A stretch of DNA of 64,000 nt. It comes from Vibrio neptunius. GTDB lineage: Bacteria; Pseudomonadota; Gammaproteobacteria; Enterobacterales; Vibrionaceae. The translations under genes and the position numbers were made by a program. The stretch covers positions 868,001-932,000 of the forward strand of contig CP079859.1 in NCBI GenBank assembly GCA_019339365.1. The letters run 5' to 3'. Of the stretch, positions 29,479 through 38,907 are shown in pieces (position 1 is the first letter of the stretch; the number at the start of each line of letters is the position of its first letter). The notes beneath the pieces are model-generated. The model saw nothing but the letters and a program-made list of their open reading frames with translations, was not told the origin of the DNA and did not search any database.

Positions 29479-29753
29479 TGTGGGCTTTTGCCCTAATTAG
29501 TATTTTATTATTGCTTTCGCAGTAATGAGTGTAATGGTGCATATGAATTAGGTCAACGATTTCAGTTTATTTAATAATCATTTTTATTAATACCGTGCTT
29601 CTGATCATGTAGTTGCATATGTTTATTGCAGCCTTTAATCAAGCAAACGTTTCTCCTGCTACATAGTGGTGATAAACTACGTGCTTAAGATCATCTGACG
29701 GTATCTAAACTAATGTTTAGTGAACTATCGTTAATGCAGAGAACGAGATTGGT
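29479..29753. promoter_or_regulatory. Divergent hapR/luxR - hpt promoter region
   Basis: This AT-rich gap has no gene. At 29565-29592 it holds an AT-rich tract (TTTATTTAATAATC then TTTTTATTAATA) that resembles loosely the AT-rich LuxR/HapR sites and might support autorepression. At 29705-29720 CTAAAC-TAAT-GTTTAG is an inverted repeat about 35 bases upstream of the hpt ATG. Neither assignment is proven. Confidence 0.4.
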
Positions 29754-30284
29754 ATGAAACATACAGTAGAAGTAATGATTTCTGAGCAAGAGGTTCAGGA
29801 ACGCGTAAGTGAACTGGGTAAAGCCATTACCCTTCACTATCAAGGCAGCGAAGATTTAGTACTGGTTGGTTTGTTACGTGGCTCATTTGTCTTTATGGCA
29901 GACTTGGCTCGAAAGATTGAACTAACGCATCAAGTAGATTTCATGACGGCTTCTAGTTACGGCAACACGATGGAAAGCTCTCGCGATGTTCGCATTCTTA
30001 AAGATCTGGATGATGATATTAAAGGTAAAGATGTTCTAATCATTGAAGATATTATTGATACGGGCAATACACTGAATAAAATCAAAGAGATCCTTTCTTT
30101 GCGTGAACCCAAATCTATCGCTATCTGCACTTTGCTCGATAAGCCGTCACGCCGTGAAGTTGAAGTTCCGGTTGATTGGATTGGGTTTGCTATTCCCGAT
30201 GAGTTTGTTGTTGGGGTGGGTATTGATTACGCGCAGAAGTATCGTCACCTTCCTTACATTGGTAAAGTGGTTCCTCAAGAATAG
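29754..30284 (+). CDS. hpt: Hypoxanthine phosphoribosyltransferase
   Basis: Hpt salvages hypoxanthine (and guanine) to IMP/GMP with PRPP. The 176-residue protein has the PRPP-binding loop [14 protein letters not shown], the flexible-loop segment [10 protein letters not shown] and the base-binding [20 protein letters not shown]. It is divergent from the quorum-sensing regulator and ends against a bidirectional terminator shared with can. Confidence 0.96.
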   Translation: MKHTVEVMISEQEVQERVSELGKAITLHYQGSEDLVLVGLLRGSFVFMADLARKIELTHQVDFMTASSYGNTMESSRDVRILKDLDDDIKGKDVLIIEDIIDTGNTLNKIKEILSLREPKSIAICTLLDKPSRREVEVPVDWIGFAIPDEFVVGVGIDYAQKYRHLPYIGKVVPQE

Positions 30285-30308
30285 CCACGTTTTTCCTTAG
30301 ACAAATGT

Positions 30309-30337
30309 AAAAAGACCCGCTATTTCGCGGGTCTTTT
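30309..30337. terminator. Bidirectional terminator between hpt and can
   Basis: AAAAGACCCGC (30310-30320) pairs with GCGGGTCTTTT (30327-30337). A- and T-runs flank both sides, and the two genes converge here. Confidence 0.9.
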
Positions 30338-30342
30338 GTTGT

Positions 30343-31002
30343 TTAGCCGAGTACAGGAGAAGTTAAAATCTTATCCAATGCCTCTTGATGGCGACTTTCT
30401 AACGTTTCTCGGCTTGAGCAGCGAACACCTAAATCTTGCAGTTTGCCATTGCCAATACCGTAGACGAAGCCATGAATCTCAACCTCTTGGCCTCTTTCCC
30501 ATGCACCTTGCAGTATTGTTGAGTGACCTAGGTTATAAACTTGCTCTGCGACATTGATTTCGCATAGCTTGTTGCCCCATTGGGCACGTGGTAACGATTC
30601 GATTTGCGTCTTATATTTGAGGTAATTATCGCGAATGTGGAGTAACCAGTTATTGATTAGTCCCAATTGGGGGTTATCAATAGCAGCGTTAACACCACCA
30701 CAGCCATAATGGCCACAAACGATGATGTGTTTCACTTTCAGAACTTCTACAGCATACTGGACAACTGATAAGCAATTAAGGTCCGTATGGATAACCTGAT
30801 TAGCAACATTGCGATGAACGAATAGTTCGCCTGAATACAGTCCAGTAAGGCGCTCGGCAGGCACTCGGCTGTCAGAGCAACCGATCCAAAGGAACCCAGG
30901 GTTCTGGCCTTCTTCAAGTTTTGCAAAGTACTCTGGTCGTTCAGCCTTAATGGATTCAGACCACTTTGAGTTGTTTTCAAAAAGCTGTTTAATTTCCGGC
31001 AT
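30343..31002 (-). CDS. can: Beta-class carbonic anhydrase
   Basis: Can interconverts CO2 and bicarbonate, supplying bicarbonate for carboxylations. The 219-residue protein starts [18 protein letters not shown] and carries the beta-class zinc residues in [16 protein letters not shown] (Cys, Asp, Arg) and [15 protein letters not shown] (His, Cys). I chose the ATG at 31002, preceded by AGGA, because it gives the family length; an upstream in-frame ATG (31116) would add a non-family extension. It is divergent from a SulP transporter. Confidence 0.94.
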   Translation of the reverse strand: MPEIKQLFENNSKWSESIKAERPEYFAKLEEGQNPGFLWIGCSDSRVPAERLTGLYSGELFVHRNVANQVIHTDLNCLSVVQYAVEVLKVKHIIVCGHYGCGGVNAAIDNPQLGLINNWLLHIRDNYLKYKTQIESLPRAQWGNKLCEINVAEQVYNLGHSTILQGAWERGQEVEIHGFVYGIGNGKLQDLGVRCSSRETLESRHQEALDKILTSPVLG

Positions 31003-31337
31003 CTTACAATCAATCCTAAACATTTCTTTCGCTACTATACACAATGTTACAATTTCATTCCTGTCAAAACTGTGTAAAAAAGCACTCATCTGACGTGTTT
31101 CATCGCTAAAAATCATAAACTTAGTAGTGAATCTAACAAAGAGTTATATAGTGTGTTTGATGGGGCTGTGATCGTACTAACGCGAGTTAGGTATATTTGC
31201 TAAAGTTGCTTTTTAGTTGGTATATCAACGAAGATGTCAGCAAATTTAGTCTAATTTATTATTTTTAATGAGGGTATTCACGACTCATTACCTCTTCGAG
31301 TATCAAAATCGCATTAATTAAGCAGTGGAGCTGGATT
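31003..31337. other. Divergent can-SulP intergenic region
   Basis: These 335 AT-rich bases separate two divergent genes and must contain both promoters. I see no convincing terminator, operator palindrome or small gene. A TTGACA at about 31060 on the minus strand has no well-spaced -10 partner. Confidence 0.5.
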
Positions 31338-33008
31338 GTGTTTGGAAATCGTTTTGAAGATATTAATCTGAAAGGTGATGCCTTTGGTGGAGTGACCACC
31401 GCTATTATTTCGTTACCATTAGCGCTAGCTTTTGGGGTCGCTTCGGGAGCTGGTGCTGAAGCCGGACTTTGGGGCGCGATCTTGGTCGGTTTATTTGCTT
31501 CTCTATTTGGTGGTTCAAACTCACTGATTTCAGAGCCTACAGGCCCAATGACAGTGATTATGACCGCTGTGCTTACTAGTATGATGGCTAAATACCCCGA
31601 GACTGGCATGGCGATGACTTTTACGGTTGTGATGATGGCCGGTGCTTTTCAGATCTTACTAGGAACATTGAAGCTCGGAAAGTATGTTACCTTGATGCCG
31701 TACAGTGTGATTTCTGGCTTTATGTCAGGGATAGGTGTCATCTTGATTATTCTTCAGTTGTCGCCACTGCTTGGTCATGCCGCTCCTTCTGGCGGAGTAT
31801 TAGGCACCTTATCCGCTTTCCCTGAAACGGTTGCCAATATGAAGTTCAGTGAGCTATTTCTCGGTCTCCTGACACTGGGAATTTTGTTTTTCTTTCCCAA
31901 AAAATACCGTAAATACGTACCCGCTCAGCTAGTGGCATTAATTGCCGTTACCCTCTTATCTATCGTTGTGTTTGACACTGAAGATATTCGTCGTATTGGT
32001 GAAATTCCAGCGGGCTTGCCATCTCTAGTGATTCCGCACATTGATTCTTCTATGTTCACCGAGATGGTCATCGATGCGCTGGTATTGGGAACACTGGGGT
32101 GTATCGATACACTGCTGACTGCTGTCATTGGCGACTCACTGACTCGCAAAGAACACAACTCAGATAAAGAACTTCGCGGTCAAGGCTTAGCGAACATGGT
32201 CTCAGGTCTTTTTGGTGCACTGCCGGGGGCTGGTGCTACGATGGGGACCGTGACAAATATTCAGGTAGGGGCTCGTTCACCACTATCTGGGGTGATCCGT
32301 GCTTTAATGCTCGCTTTAGTGGTGTTGGTCGCTGGAGGTTTGACCGAGCCTATTCCTATGGCGGTATTGGCGGGTATAGCGGTGTACGTTGGCTTCAATA
32401 TACTTGACTGGAGCTTCATCCAACGAGCGCATAAAGTGAGCTTTGCGGGGATGGCGGTCATGTATGGTGTCATGTTGTTGACAGTGTTTGTGGATCTTAT
32501 CGTGGCTGTGGGACTTGGCGTTTTCATTTCTAATATCATCATTATTGAACGTTTGAGTCGTGAACAAGCTCGACAGGTCAAAGCCATCAGTGATGCGGAT
32601 GAAAATGATGTTCCTTTGACAGACAGTGAAAGAGCTCTGTTAGATAGAGCCAATGACAAAGTACTGTTTTTCTATTTGTCTGGGCCGATGATTTTTAGTG
32701 TTTCGAAAGCCATCTCACGCCAGCACAGCAGTATTTCTGATTACGAGGTGATGATCCTAGACCTGACGGACGTGCCTATGATTGATGTGACGGTCGGGCT
32801 CGCGCTAGAAAATGCGATTAAAGATGCTCTTGACGCGAATTGCCAAGTTTATCTGTTGTGCCCGAATGAAAGCACCCGCCAACAATTGGAAAAATTCCAT
32901 GTTATTGATTTAGTACCTCAAGAAAATACATATAAATTTCGTTACGAGGCGCTCAAAGCGGCGTTGAAGCATGTCGAGAGTGATGAGCATCAGTTCCAAG
33001 CGGTTTAG
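31338..33008 (+). CDS. SulP-family (SLC26) inorganic anion transporter with STAS domain
   Basis: This 556-residue inner-membrane protein has the SLC26/SulP transport domain (about 1-410, with some 12-14 membrane segments) and a C-terminal cytoplasmic STAS domain (about 430-545, beginning VLFFYLSGPMIFSVSKAI). The N-terminal GGVTTAIISLPLALAFGVAS and the PTGPMTVIMTAV segment are typical. GTG 31338 follows GGAGCTGG and is the likely start. Family members carry sulfate, bicarbonate or dicarboxylates; the divergent carbonic anhydrase suggests bicarbonate, but that is inference. Confidence 0.9.
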   Translation: MFGNRFEDINLKGDAFGGVTTAIISLPLALAFGVASGAGAEAGLWGAILVGLFASLFGGSNSLISEPTGPMTVIMTAVLTSMMAKYPETGMAMTFTVVMMAGAFQILLGTLKLGKYVTLMPYSVISGFMSGIGVILIILQLSPLLGHAAPSGGVLGTLSAFPETVANMKFSELFLGLLTLGILFFFPKKYRKYVPAQLVALIAVTLLSIVVFDTEDIRRIGEIPAGLPSLVIPHIDSSMFTEMVIDALVLGTLGCIDTLLTAVIGDSLTRKEHNSDKELRGQGLANMVSGLFGALPGAGATMGTVTNIQVGARSPLSGVIRALMLALVVLVAGGLTEPIPMAVLAGIAVYVGFNILDWSFIQRAHKVSFAGMAVMYGVMLLTVFVDLIVAVGLGVFISNIIIIERLSREQARQVKAISDADENDVPLTDSERALLDRANDKVLFFYLSGPMIFSVSKAISRQHSSISDYEVMILDLTDVPMIDVTVGLALENAIKDALDANCQVYLLCPNESTRQQLEKFHVIDLVPQENTYKFRYEALKAALKHVESDEHQFQAV

Positions 33009-33027
33009 ACTGACAAATACCTACTCA

Positions 33028-33053
33028 CGCCGCTGACTCTCAGCGGCGTTTTT
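33028..33053 (+). terminator. Terminator of the SulP gene
   Basis: CGCCGCTGA/TCAGCGGCG (33028-33036 and 33040-33048) has a 3-base loop and is followed by five Ts. Confidence 0.92.
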
Positions 33054-33207
33054 GCAGTAGGGTTACAGCATTTCATATTTCCAAATAAATCGAATCGTGC
33101 AATTGTATTCATCGTTATTCAACGATAAACTGAATTACACTCGTGGCTCTCTAACGGCATACGCACGTTACCCACATCCGCACAAACCAACAATTACACT
33201 GAAAACT

Positions 33208-34121
33208 ATGTATGCATTAGAAATTGAACAACTTCGCAAAACCTATGCGGGGGATTTGAGGCGCTGAAGGGTATTAGCCTCAATGTCGCCAAAGGCGACT
33301 TTTATGCCTTATTGGGGCCTAACGGTGCCGGTAAGTCGACGACTATTGGTGTGATCTCCTCTCTGGTCAATAAGACTTCTGGCAAGGTTAGAGTATTTGG
33401 TTATGACACTGACAAAGATCTGGAGCTGGCTAAGCAACACCTAGGTTTAGTCCCGCAGGAGTTTAACTTCAATCAATTTGAAACCGTTGAGCAAATTGTT
33501 TTGCAACAGGCTGGATACTATGGGGTGTCACGCCCTTTAGCGAAGCAAAGGGCCGAAAAGTATTTAACCAAGCTTGATTTGTGGGAAAAACGTAACGAAC
33601 GCGCACGAAACTTATCTGGAGGAATGAAACGTCGTCTGATGATTGCCCGCGCCTTAGTCCATGAGCCTAAGTTATTGATTCTGGATGAACCGACGGCAGG
33701 CGTCGATATTGAACTGCGCCGTTCTATGTGGGAGTTTCTTAAAGAGATTAACCAAGAAGGTATCACGATCATTTTGACGACCCATTACCTTGAAGAAGCT
33801 GAAATGCTATGTCGTAACATAGGTATCATCAGCAAAGGTGAGTTAATAGAAAACACCACGATGAAACACCTACTCGGTAAGCTGCATGTAGAAACCTTTA
33901 TTTTTGATTTAGAGGAAGGCGTCGAGGTCCCTCTGTTGAAAGGTGTAAACAGTCAAAGTGTGGTTAATGGTTCGCTCGAGATTGAAATTGAGAAAACTCA
34001 GGGGCTCAATAGTATTTTCAGTCAGCTAACAGAGCTGGGAGTAAAGGTGTTGTCGATGCGCAATAAAGCAAACCGATTGGAAGAGCTGTTTGTCAATATT
34101 GTCCGTGAGGGAGGTCAGTAA
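33208..34121 (+). pseudogene. yadG: ABC-2 exporter ATP-binding protein (YadG-like), frameshifted
   Basis: This ATPase would power the permease encoded next. ATG 33208 gives MYALEIEQLRKTYAG, then the frame breaks at the G-run 33249-33253. Five Gs are present; six give GGFEALKGISLNVAKGDFYA and join the main frame. The rest is intact: Walker A GPNGAGKSTT, signature NLSGGMKRR, Walker B LLILDEPTAGVD and the H-loop TTHYLEEAEML. Restored length is 304 residues, as in E. coli YadG. A downstream in-frame start at 33312 would lack the first strands of the fold, so a sequencing error is likelier. Confidence 0.87.
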
Positions 34122-34122
34122 T

Positions 34123-34893
34123 ATGTATCGCCTATATTGGACGGCCTTTCGCAGTTTGCTGACGAAAGAAGTTAATCGCTTTACTCGCATTTGGGTTCAG
34201 ACTTTGGTTCCACCAGCCATCACAATGACGTTGTATTTCATTATTTTTGGTAGCCTGATAGGTTCAAGAATTGGAGAAATGAATGGCTTCAGCTATATGG
34301 AATATATAGTGCCTGGTCTTATCATGATGTCGGTTATCACTAACTCTTATTCAAATGTCGCGTCATCATTTTTCAGTGCTAAATTTCAGAAAAACATTGA
34401 AGAACTGCTCGTAGCTCCTGTACCAAACTATGTCATTATTCTTGGCTTTGTAATGGGAGGAGTGGTACGGGGCTTACTGGTCGGAATTATTGTGACTTTT
34501 GTTTCACTATTCTTTGTTGACCTGCAAGTTGATCACTGGGGAATTATATTCGCAACGGTATTCATGACTTCAGTTGTGTTCTCACTAGGCGGCTTAATCA
34601 ATGCAGTTTATGCGAAGACTTATGATGATATCTCTATTATTCCGACATTTGTCCTGACGCCACTGACTTATCTGGGTGGTGTGTTTTACTCAATAAGTCT
34701 GCTACCTGAATTTTGGCAAGGTGTGTCGAAAATAAACCCCATCGTCTATATGGTTAATGCGTTCAGATACGGCTTTCTCGGGGTATCGGACGTGGGTATT
34801 ATGACGTCATTCGGTGTTCTGGGTGTGTTTGTCGTTGCTTTGTATACCGTAGCCCATTACCTAGTGACTCGTGGGATAGGATTGCGTAGCTAG
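34123..34893 (+). CDS. yadH: ABC-2 type exporter permease (YadH-like)
   Basis: The 256-residue protein is an ABC-2 membrane subunit with about six segments. It carries the family signature region around NIEELLVAPVPNYVIILGFV and LTPLTYLGGVFYSISLLPEFWQ trimmed to its core. It begins one base after the ATPase stop (TAATATG), with GGAGG upstream, so the two are coupled. Substrate is unknown. It lies upstream of the pan genes, which run the opposite way, as yadGH does near panBC in E. coli. Confidence 0.9.
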   Translation: MYRLYWTAFRSLLTKEVNRFTRIWVQTLVPPAITMTLYFIIFGSLIGSRIGEMNGFSYMEYIVPGLIMMSVITNSYSNVASSFFSAKFQKNIEELLVAPVPNYVIILGFVMGGVVRGLLVGIIVTFVSLFFVDLQVDHWGIIFATVFMTSVVFSLGGLINAVYAKTYDDISIIPTFVLTPLTYLGGVFYSISLLPEFWQGVSKINPIVYMVNAFRYGFLGVSDVGIMTSFGVLGVFVVALYTVAHYLVTRGIGLRS

Positions 34894-34904
34894 CAGTTTG
34901 CTGG

Positions 34905-34976
34905 GAACGGACTTCGTCCTATGGAGAGCGGGAGCGCTTCGCTTTTGGAAACGGGAGCGGGCTTCGCCCTTCGGGA
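34905..34976. repeat. CTTCG mini-hairpin cluster, copy B
   Basis: Three small hairpins on CTTCG-type loops follow each other: GGACTTCGTCC (34909-34919), AGCGCTTCGCT (34933-34943) and GGGCTTCGCCC (34959-34969). The cluster abuts palindrome copy 3. A similar but shorter cluster abuts copy 4. Confidence 0.65.
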
Positions 34977-34982
34977 TTAATT

Positions 34983-35085
34983 GTCATTCCCTAGACTGAC
35001 GAAGGAAGGAGTAGGGAATCTCTTACATCGAGTCGGTAGCTTGATGAGATCCCCAACTCGTTCGTTCCTTACTCTTGAGGATGAC
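34983..35085. repeat. Dispersed ~102-bp palindromic repeat, copy 3
   Basis: It starts GTCATTCCCTAGACTGACGA and ends CTCTTGAGGATGAC, nearly identical to copy 1 at the ends. The centre differs (CTCTTACATCGAGTCGG). It lies between two gene ends, yadH and panC. Confidence 0.88.
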
Positions 35086-35088
35086 CAT

Positions 35089-35125
35089 AAAAACAAAAAG
35101 GGTTGATACTCTCATATCAACCCTT
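35089..35125 (-). terminator. Terminator of the panB-panC operon
   Basis: AAGGGTTGAT (35098-35107) pairs with ATCAACCCTT (35116-35125). On the minus strand a T-rich run (complement of AAAAACAAAA) follows. The stop codon of panC is 84 bases upstream, with a heptamer array in between. Confidence 0.82.
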
Positions 35126-35132
35126 CAAACTT

Positions 35133-35209
35133 TTCTCGCTTCTCGCTTCTCGCTTCTCGCTTCTCGCTTCTCGCTTCTCGCTTCTCGCTTCTCGCTTCTC
35201 GCTTCTCGC
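35133..35209. repeat. Heptamer tandem array, 11 TTCTCGC units
   Basis: Eleven exact TTCTCGC units lie between panC and its terminator, so they are transcribed in the 3' untranslated region. The last base of the array is also the last base of the panC stop codon on the minus strand. Confidence 0.97.
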
Positions 35210-36111
35210 TATTCAGCGCTTTCCGAAGGCGCTTCAGCGGTTTCTTCTTCTTTTGATTCAACCACCATTTCGACAACTTGGTTATCGATCAGGCGAGCTT
35301 TACCTAAGAAAGCAGACATTAGAATCACAGCTTGAGTGGTATCGGCAGTGATCCCTTGCAGGGTGCGGGCATCGCGAATAAAGATCTCATCAGGCTGCAG
35401 GCCTGCTGCGCGTAGCTGATCATTCGCATCTTCAATCACAGATGCGTAGTCATCGCGTCCGCCTCGCATAGCACTGCTGATCCAACGCATTGTGCGAGCC
35501 AAAACAGGGGCACGCTGTCGTTCATCAATCGTCAGTAGGCCGTTGCGTGAGCTCATCGCCAGACCATCCATTTCACGAACAGTGGCCACGCCTACGATCT
35601 CTATGTCCATGGCTAAATCTTCAGCCATTTTGCGAATCACGGCGAGCTGTTGGAAATCTTTTTCACCGAAGCAAGCAACATCTGGCTGAACGATGTTAAA
35701 TAGTTTAGTGACGACAGTCGCAACACCACGAAAATGACCGGGACGAGAAGCTCCTTCCAGGATGTTTGATAAACTAGGAACCTCAATTGAACTGTGTTTA
35801 TCCAGACCTTCAGGGTAGATGATTTCTTGGGTCGGGGTGAAAACGAAATCTACACTTTCGGCACCTAACTTAGTGAGATCGTCTTCTAAAGTTCTTGGGT
35901 AATTGTTGAGGTCATCGCTGCGTTCAAACTGCATTGGGTTAACAAAAATACTCACCACAACAATGTCAGCGTGCTCGCGCGCTTTACGAACCAGAGTGAG
36001 GTGGCCTTCATGGAGGTTACCCATCGTTGGAACAAAGGCGATTCTGCGACCATCACGCTTATACGGTTTGAGCTGCTCACGGAGAGCGGCAATTTCAGCA
36101 AAAGTTTGCAT
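35209..36111 (-). CDS. panC: Pantothenate synthetase
   Basis: PanC condenses pantoate with beta-alanine using ATP, giving pantothenate for coenzyme A. The 300-residue protein has the HIGH-type motif [26 protein letters not shown], the ATP-site segment [13 protein letters not shown] and MSSRNGLL. It exceeds the usual length of about 283 by an acidic tail, [18 protein letters not shown], whose stop codon touches a heptamer array. panB lies 11 bases upstream. Confidence 0.96.
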   Translation of the reverse strand: MQTFAEIAALREQLKPYKRDGRRIAFVPTMGNLHEGHLTLVRKAREHADIVVVSIFVNPMQFERSDDLNNYPRTLEDDLTKLGAESVDFVFTPTQEIIYPEGLDKHSSIEVPSLSNILEGASRPGHFRGVATVVTKLFNIVQPDVACFGEKDFQQLAVIRKMAEDLAMDIEIVGVATVREMDGLAMSSRNGLLTIDERQRAPVLARTMRWISSAMRGGRDDYASVIEDANDQLRAAGLQPDEIFIRDARTLQGITADTTQAVILMSAFLGKARLIDNQVVEMVVESKEEETAEAPSESAE

Positions 36112-36122
36112 CAGTCAAATCC

Positions 36123-36917
36123 TTACGCAATGGTGTGGGCTTCACCTGGGAAGGCACCACTTTCAACTTCGTCTTTGTACATAGCAACAGCTTTACGCAT
36201 GTCACCTGTTTCAGCAAGGAAGTCCTTTGAGAACTTCGGCATGTAATTGGCTGAAATACCAAACATATCGTGCATCACTAGGATCTGACCATCGGTCGTA
36301 TTACCCGCGCCAATGCCAATAACAGGGACATCGCATACTTCTGTAATGCGAGCGGCAAGCTCGCTTGGAACACATTCCAATAGAATGATTTGTGCACCTG
36401 CGTCTTGAAGCGCTAGCGCATCACGAACCATTCGATCTGCTTTATCTTGATCGCGACCTTGGACTTTGAAGCCACCAAAAATGTTCACTGATTGAGGTGT
36501 GAGACCAAGGTGAGCGCACACAGGGACCGCGCGTTCTGTCAGCATTCTTACGGTATCGACTAGCCAATCGCCACCTTCAATTTTTACCATGTTTGCGCCT
36601 GCGCGCATGAGCTTTGCGGCGCTGTCACAAGCTTGCTCTGGAGTGGCATAGCTCATGAATGGCATATCGGCCATTAACAAACAATTAGGGCTACCTGCAC
36701 GTACACAACGTGTATGATAAGCAATTTCTTCTACCGTAACAGGTAACGTATCGCGTGTACCTTGCAACACCATTCCCAGTGAGTCACCAACTAACAGTAC
36801 TGGCATCTCCGCACTTTCAAATAGCTGAGCAAAGCTGGCGTCGTACGCGGTGGAAGTCGCGAATTTACGACCTTCCTGCTTCCATTTCATCAGGTCGTTT
36901 ATGGTAATTTTTTTCAT
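36123..36917 (-). CDS. panB: 3-methyl-2-oxobutanoate hydroxymethyltransferase
   Basis: PanB transfers a hydroxymethyl group from methylenetetrahydrofolate to 2-oxoisovalerate, the first step to pantothenate. The 264-residue protein starts [18 protein letters not shown] and has the Mg-binding [22 protein letters not shown] and the conserved [19 protein letters not shown] chose ATG 36917, preceded by AAGGAAAAA; a longer in-frame start exists but overlaps folK. It lies downstream of folK, a natural link since it uses a folate cofactor. Confidence 0.96.
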   Translation of the reverse strand: MKKITINDLMKWKQEGRKFATSTAYDASFAQLFESAEMPVLLVGDSLGMVLQGTRDTLPVTVEEIAYHTRCVRAGSPNCLLMADMPFMSYATPEQACDSAAKLMRAGANMVKIEGGDWLVDTVRMLTERAVPVCAHLGLTPQSVNIFGGFKVQGRDQDKADRMVRDALALQDAGAQIILLECVPSELAARITEVCDVPVIGIGAGNTTDGQILVMHDMFGISANYMPKFSKDFLAETGDMRKAVAMYKDEVESGAFPGEAHTIA

Positions 36918-36940
36918 GATTTTTCCTTTTAAGGAGTTGG

Positions 36941-37426
36941 CTATGATTGCCAAGTACGCAGACCGTTTTGCTTGACTACATTGAGTAGTTCTTCCAGTCT
37001 GGTCCCACATGGGAGGGTTAAATTTGGTGCGATTTCTGCGAGCGGATAAAGCACGAACTCGCGCTCCTTCATCCCATAATGAGGAACTGTCAGGCGCTCG
37101 GAATCAATCACCTCATTGCCATAAAGAACGATGTCTAAGTCGAGGGTTCTTGGCCCCCAACGCTCGTTCTTACGGACACGCCCTTGCTCTTGCTCGATCG
37201 CCTGTGTGCAATCAAGTAGTTCAAGTGGCGTTAATTCAGTGTGGATCTCTACCACCGCATTAATGTAATCCGGCTGGTTTTGTGGTCCCATCGGAGTGCT
37301 ACTGTACAGCATAGAAGTCCGACAAAACTCTGATCTTGGTAGCTTTTTTAGAGCTTCAATCGCACTTTCTGCTTGAGTCACAGGATCGGCAAGATTACTG
37401 CCGACAGCAATGTATGCCGTGATCAT
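36941..37426 (-). CDS. folK: 6-hydroxymethyl-7,8-dihydropterin pyrophosphokinase
   Basis: FolK pyrophosphorylates hydroxymethyl-dihydropterin for folate synthesis. The 161-residue protein begins [15 protein letters not shown] and has the signature [18 protein letters not shown] with catalytic Asp residues and [20 protein letters not shown]. It overlaps pcnB by four bases, so it is translationally coupled, and precedes panB. The pcnB-folK-panB-panC order matches E. coli. Confidence 0.96.
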   Translation of the reverse strand: MITAYIAVGSNLADPVTQAESAIEALKKLPRSEFCRTSMLYSSTPMGPQNQPDYINAVVEIHTELTPLELLDCTQAIEQEQGRVRKNERWGPRTLDLDIVLYGNEVIDSERLTVPHYGMKEREFVLYPLAEIAPNLTLPCGTRLEELLNVVKQNGLRTWQS

Positions 37427-38787
37427 GATGATTGAGCCTTGCTCTTTTTCTTACGAAATGGCTTGCGACGTCGCTTCTTGCTTGGCTCAGGCGAATCAAC
37501 ATCGAGATCGGCAACCATGGCTTGGCGCATGTTACGTCCAGCGTTTTGGAAGGTTTCCCACCATTTTGCTAGCTGTTCAGTTTCACCACCTTCAATCTCT
37601 CCTCGCATTTCGAGGAAGTCATACCCCGCTCTGAACTTATTCAATTCCATCAAGCGGAAGGCGCGTTTGCCATTTCGGCGTGGCATGCGCAGTTGTAACT
37701 GCCAAATTTCTCGAATAGTGGCGGTATGGCGGCGTGGTATGGCAATAGTACGAACCTGATCATCAAGAATGTAGTTGCTCGCTTCCATGATAGCGTCGTA
37801 GTAAGGCAGTTTGCGCTTTTCCATCAGTAGGGCAGCACGAACCTGCAACGGATACCACAACATAGCAGCGAACATAAATGCAGGGTTGATACGTTTGCCT
37901 TCTTCTATGCGTTGATCGGTTGAATCAAGAACTAAGTCAAGCATCTGTTCTGTTTTGGAAGCGTAGTCTGCAGTGAAATCAGCAGAGATGATAGGGAACA
38001 ATTGCTGGAAAAGATTGTATTCGCGCATCAGGTGATAAGTTTCTAGACCATATCCTGATTGCAGCATCTTCAGTGACTCTTCATACAGGCGTGCCGATGG
38101 AATATCACGTAGCAGCGGTGACATTTCTTCTATAGGTGCGGCCGTTTCTTCTTCGATATCGAAGTCGAGCTTTACGGCAAAACGAATGGCACGCAGCATG
38201 CGCACTGGATCTTCACGATAACGCGTTTCAGGGTCGCCAATCAGGCGTACTAATCGGTCTTCTAAGTCTTCATTACCGCCAGCATAGTCATGAATCGCAT
38301 AATCACCGATGTTGTAATACATTGCATTGATGGTGAAATCACGCCGCTCAGCATCTTCATCTATGGTGCCATAGACATTGTCGCGTAACAGCATCCCTTC
38401 TTTGGATTGTTGAGAGATGTTTTTACTGGTTTCCTGATGGTGACCACGAAATGTCGCTACCTCGATGATGTCGCGGCCAAACATGATGTGTGCGAGACGA
38501 AAACGGCGACCAATTAAGCGGCAGTTTTTAAACAATTGACGAATTTGCTCAGGAGTGGCATTGGTAGCGATATCAAAATCTTTCGGGCTTTGACCCAGTA
38601 GTAGATCGCGTACGCCACCACCGACTAGGAAGGCCTCAAAGCCTGCACCATGAAGTCGGTATAGCACCTTCAATGCATTGTCACTGATTTGTTTGCGAGA
38701 GATATTATGCTCTTGGCGAGTAATAATGTTCAGAGATAGCTCTGGATAATTTTCTTTTTCGCTTGGTGTATAGTCGTTTTTATTCAT
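37423..38787 (-). CDS. pcnB: Poly(A) polymerase I
   Basis: PcnB adds 3' poly(A) tails that promote RNA decay and plasmid copy control. The 454-residue protein has the class II nucleotidyltransferase head (FLVGGGVRDLLLGQSPKDFD with the catalytic Asp pair), the ERRDFTINAM motif, the RNA-binding domains, and a very basic C-terminus ([18 protein letters not shown]). It lies downstream of gluQ and is coupled to folK. Confidence 0.96.
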   Translation of the reverse strand: MNKNDYTPSEKENYPELSLNIITRQEHNISRKQISDNALKVLYRLHGAGFEAFLVGGGVRDLLLGQSPKDFDIATNATPEQIRQLFKNCRLIGRRFRLAHIMFGRDIIEVATFRGHHQETSKNISQQSKEGMLLRDNVYGTIDEDAERRDFTINAMYYNIGDYAIHDYAGGNEDLEDRLVRLIGDPETRYREDPVRMLRAIRFAVKLDFDIEEETAAPIEEMSPLLRDIPSARLYEESLKMLQSGYGLETYHLMREYNLFQQLFPIISADFTADYASKTEQMLDLVLDSTDQRIEEGKRINPAFMFAAMLWYPLQVRAALLMEKRKLPYYDAIMEASNYILDDQVRTIAIPRRHTATIREIWQLQLRMPRRNGKRAFRLMELNKFRAGYDFLEMRGEIEGGETEQLAKWWETFQNAGRNMRQAMVADLDVDSPEPSKKRRRKPFRKKKSKAQSS

Positions 38788-38907
38788 GTGCTTTAGTGAC
38801 TCGTCACGCTGATCTCTTTGGTTGTGAGCTGCGTTTGAATGTGCCTAGTCAGGACTTGCTTCTGATTCTGTTTATGCCCTAGGGGCGGATTTGCGGCTAA
38901 TGATAGC

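Larger units (their letters stand above)
34894..35132. other. Repeat-rich gap between yadH and the pan operon
   Basis: There is no gene here. In order it holds a CTTCG mini-hairpin cluster, copy 3 of the 102-bp palindrome and the panC terminator; a heptamer array follows at 35133. Apparent reading frames here are short and repeat-derived. Confidence 0.85.

Noticed and set aside
28842..33008. A new multi-gene defence or secretion system in the quorum-sensing neighbourhood
   Set aside because: All genes there belong to well-known families in the standard Vibrio order.
33312..34121. YadG-like ATPase starting at the internal 33312 codon
   Set aside because: It would begin in the Walker A motif; the missing N-terminus is present upstream in another frame from ATG 33208.
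35075..35351. Plus-strand frames with SLLASRF repeats
   Set aside because: Same artefact over the TTCTCGC array, running antisense into panC.
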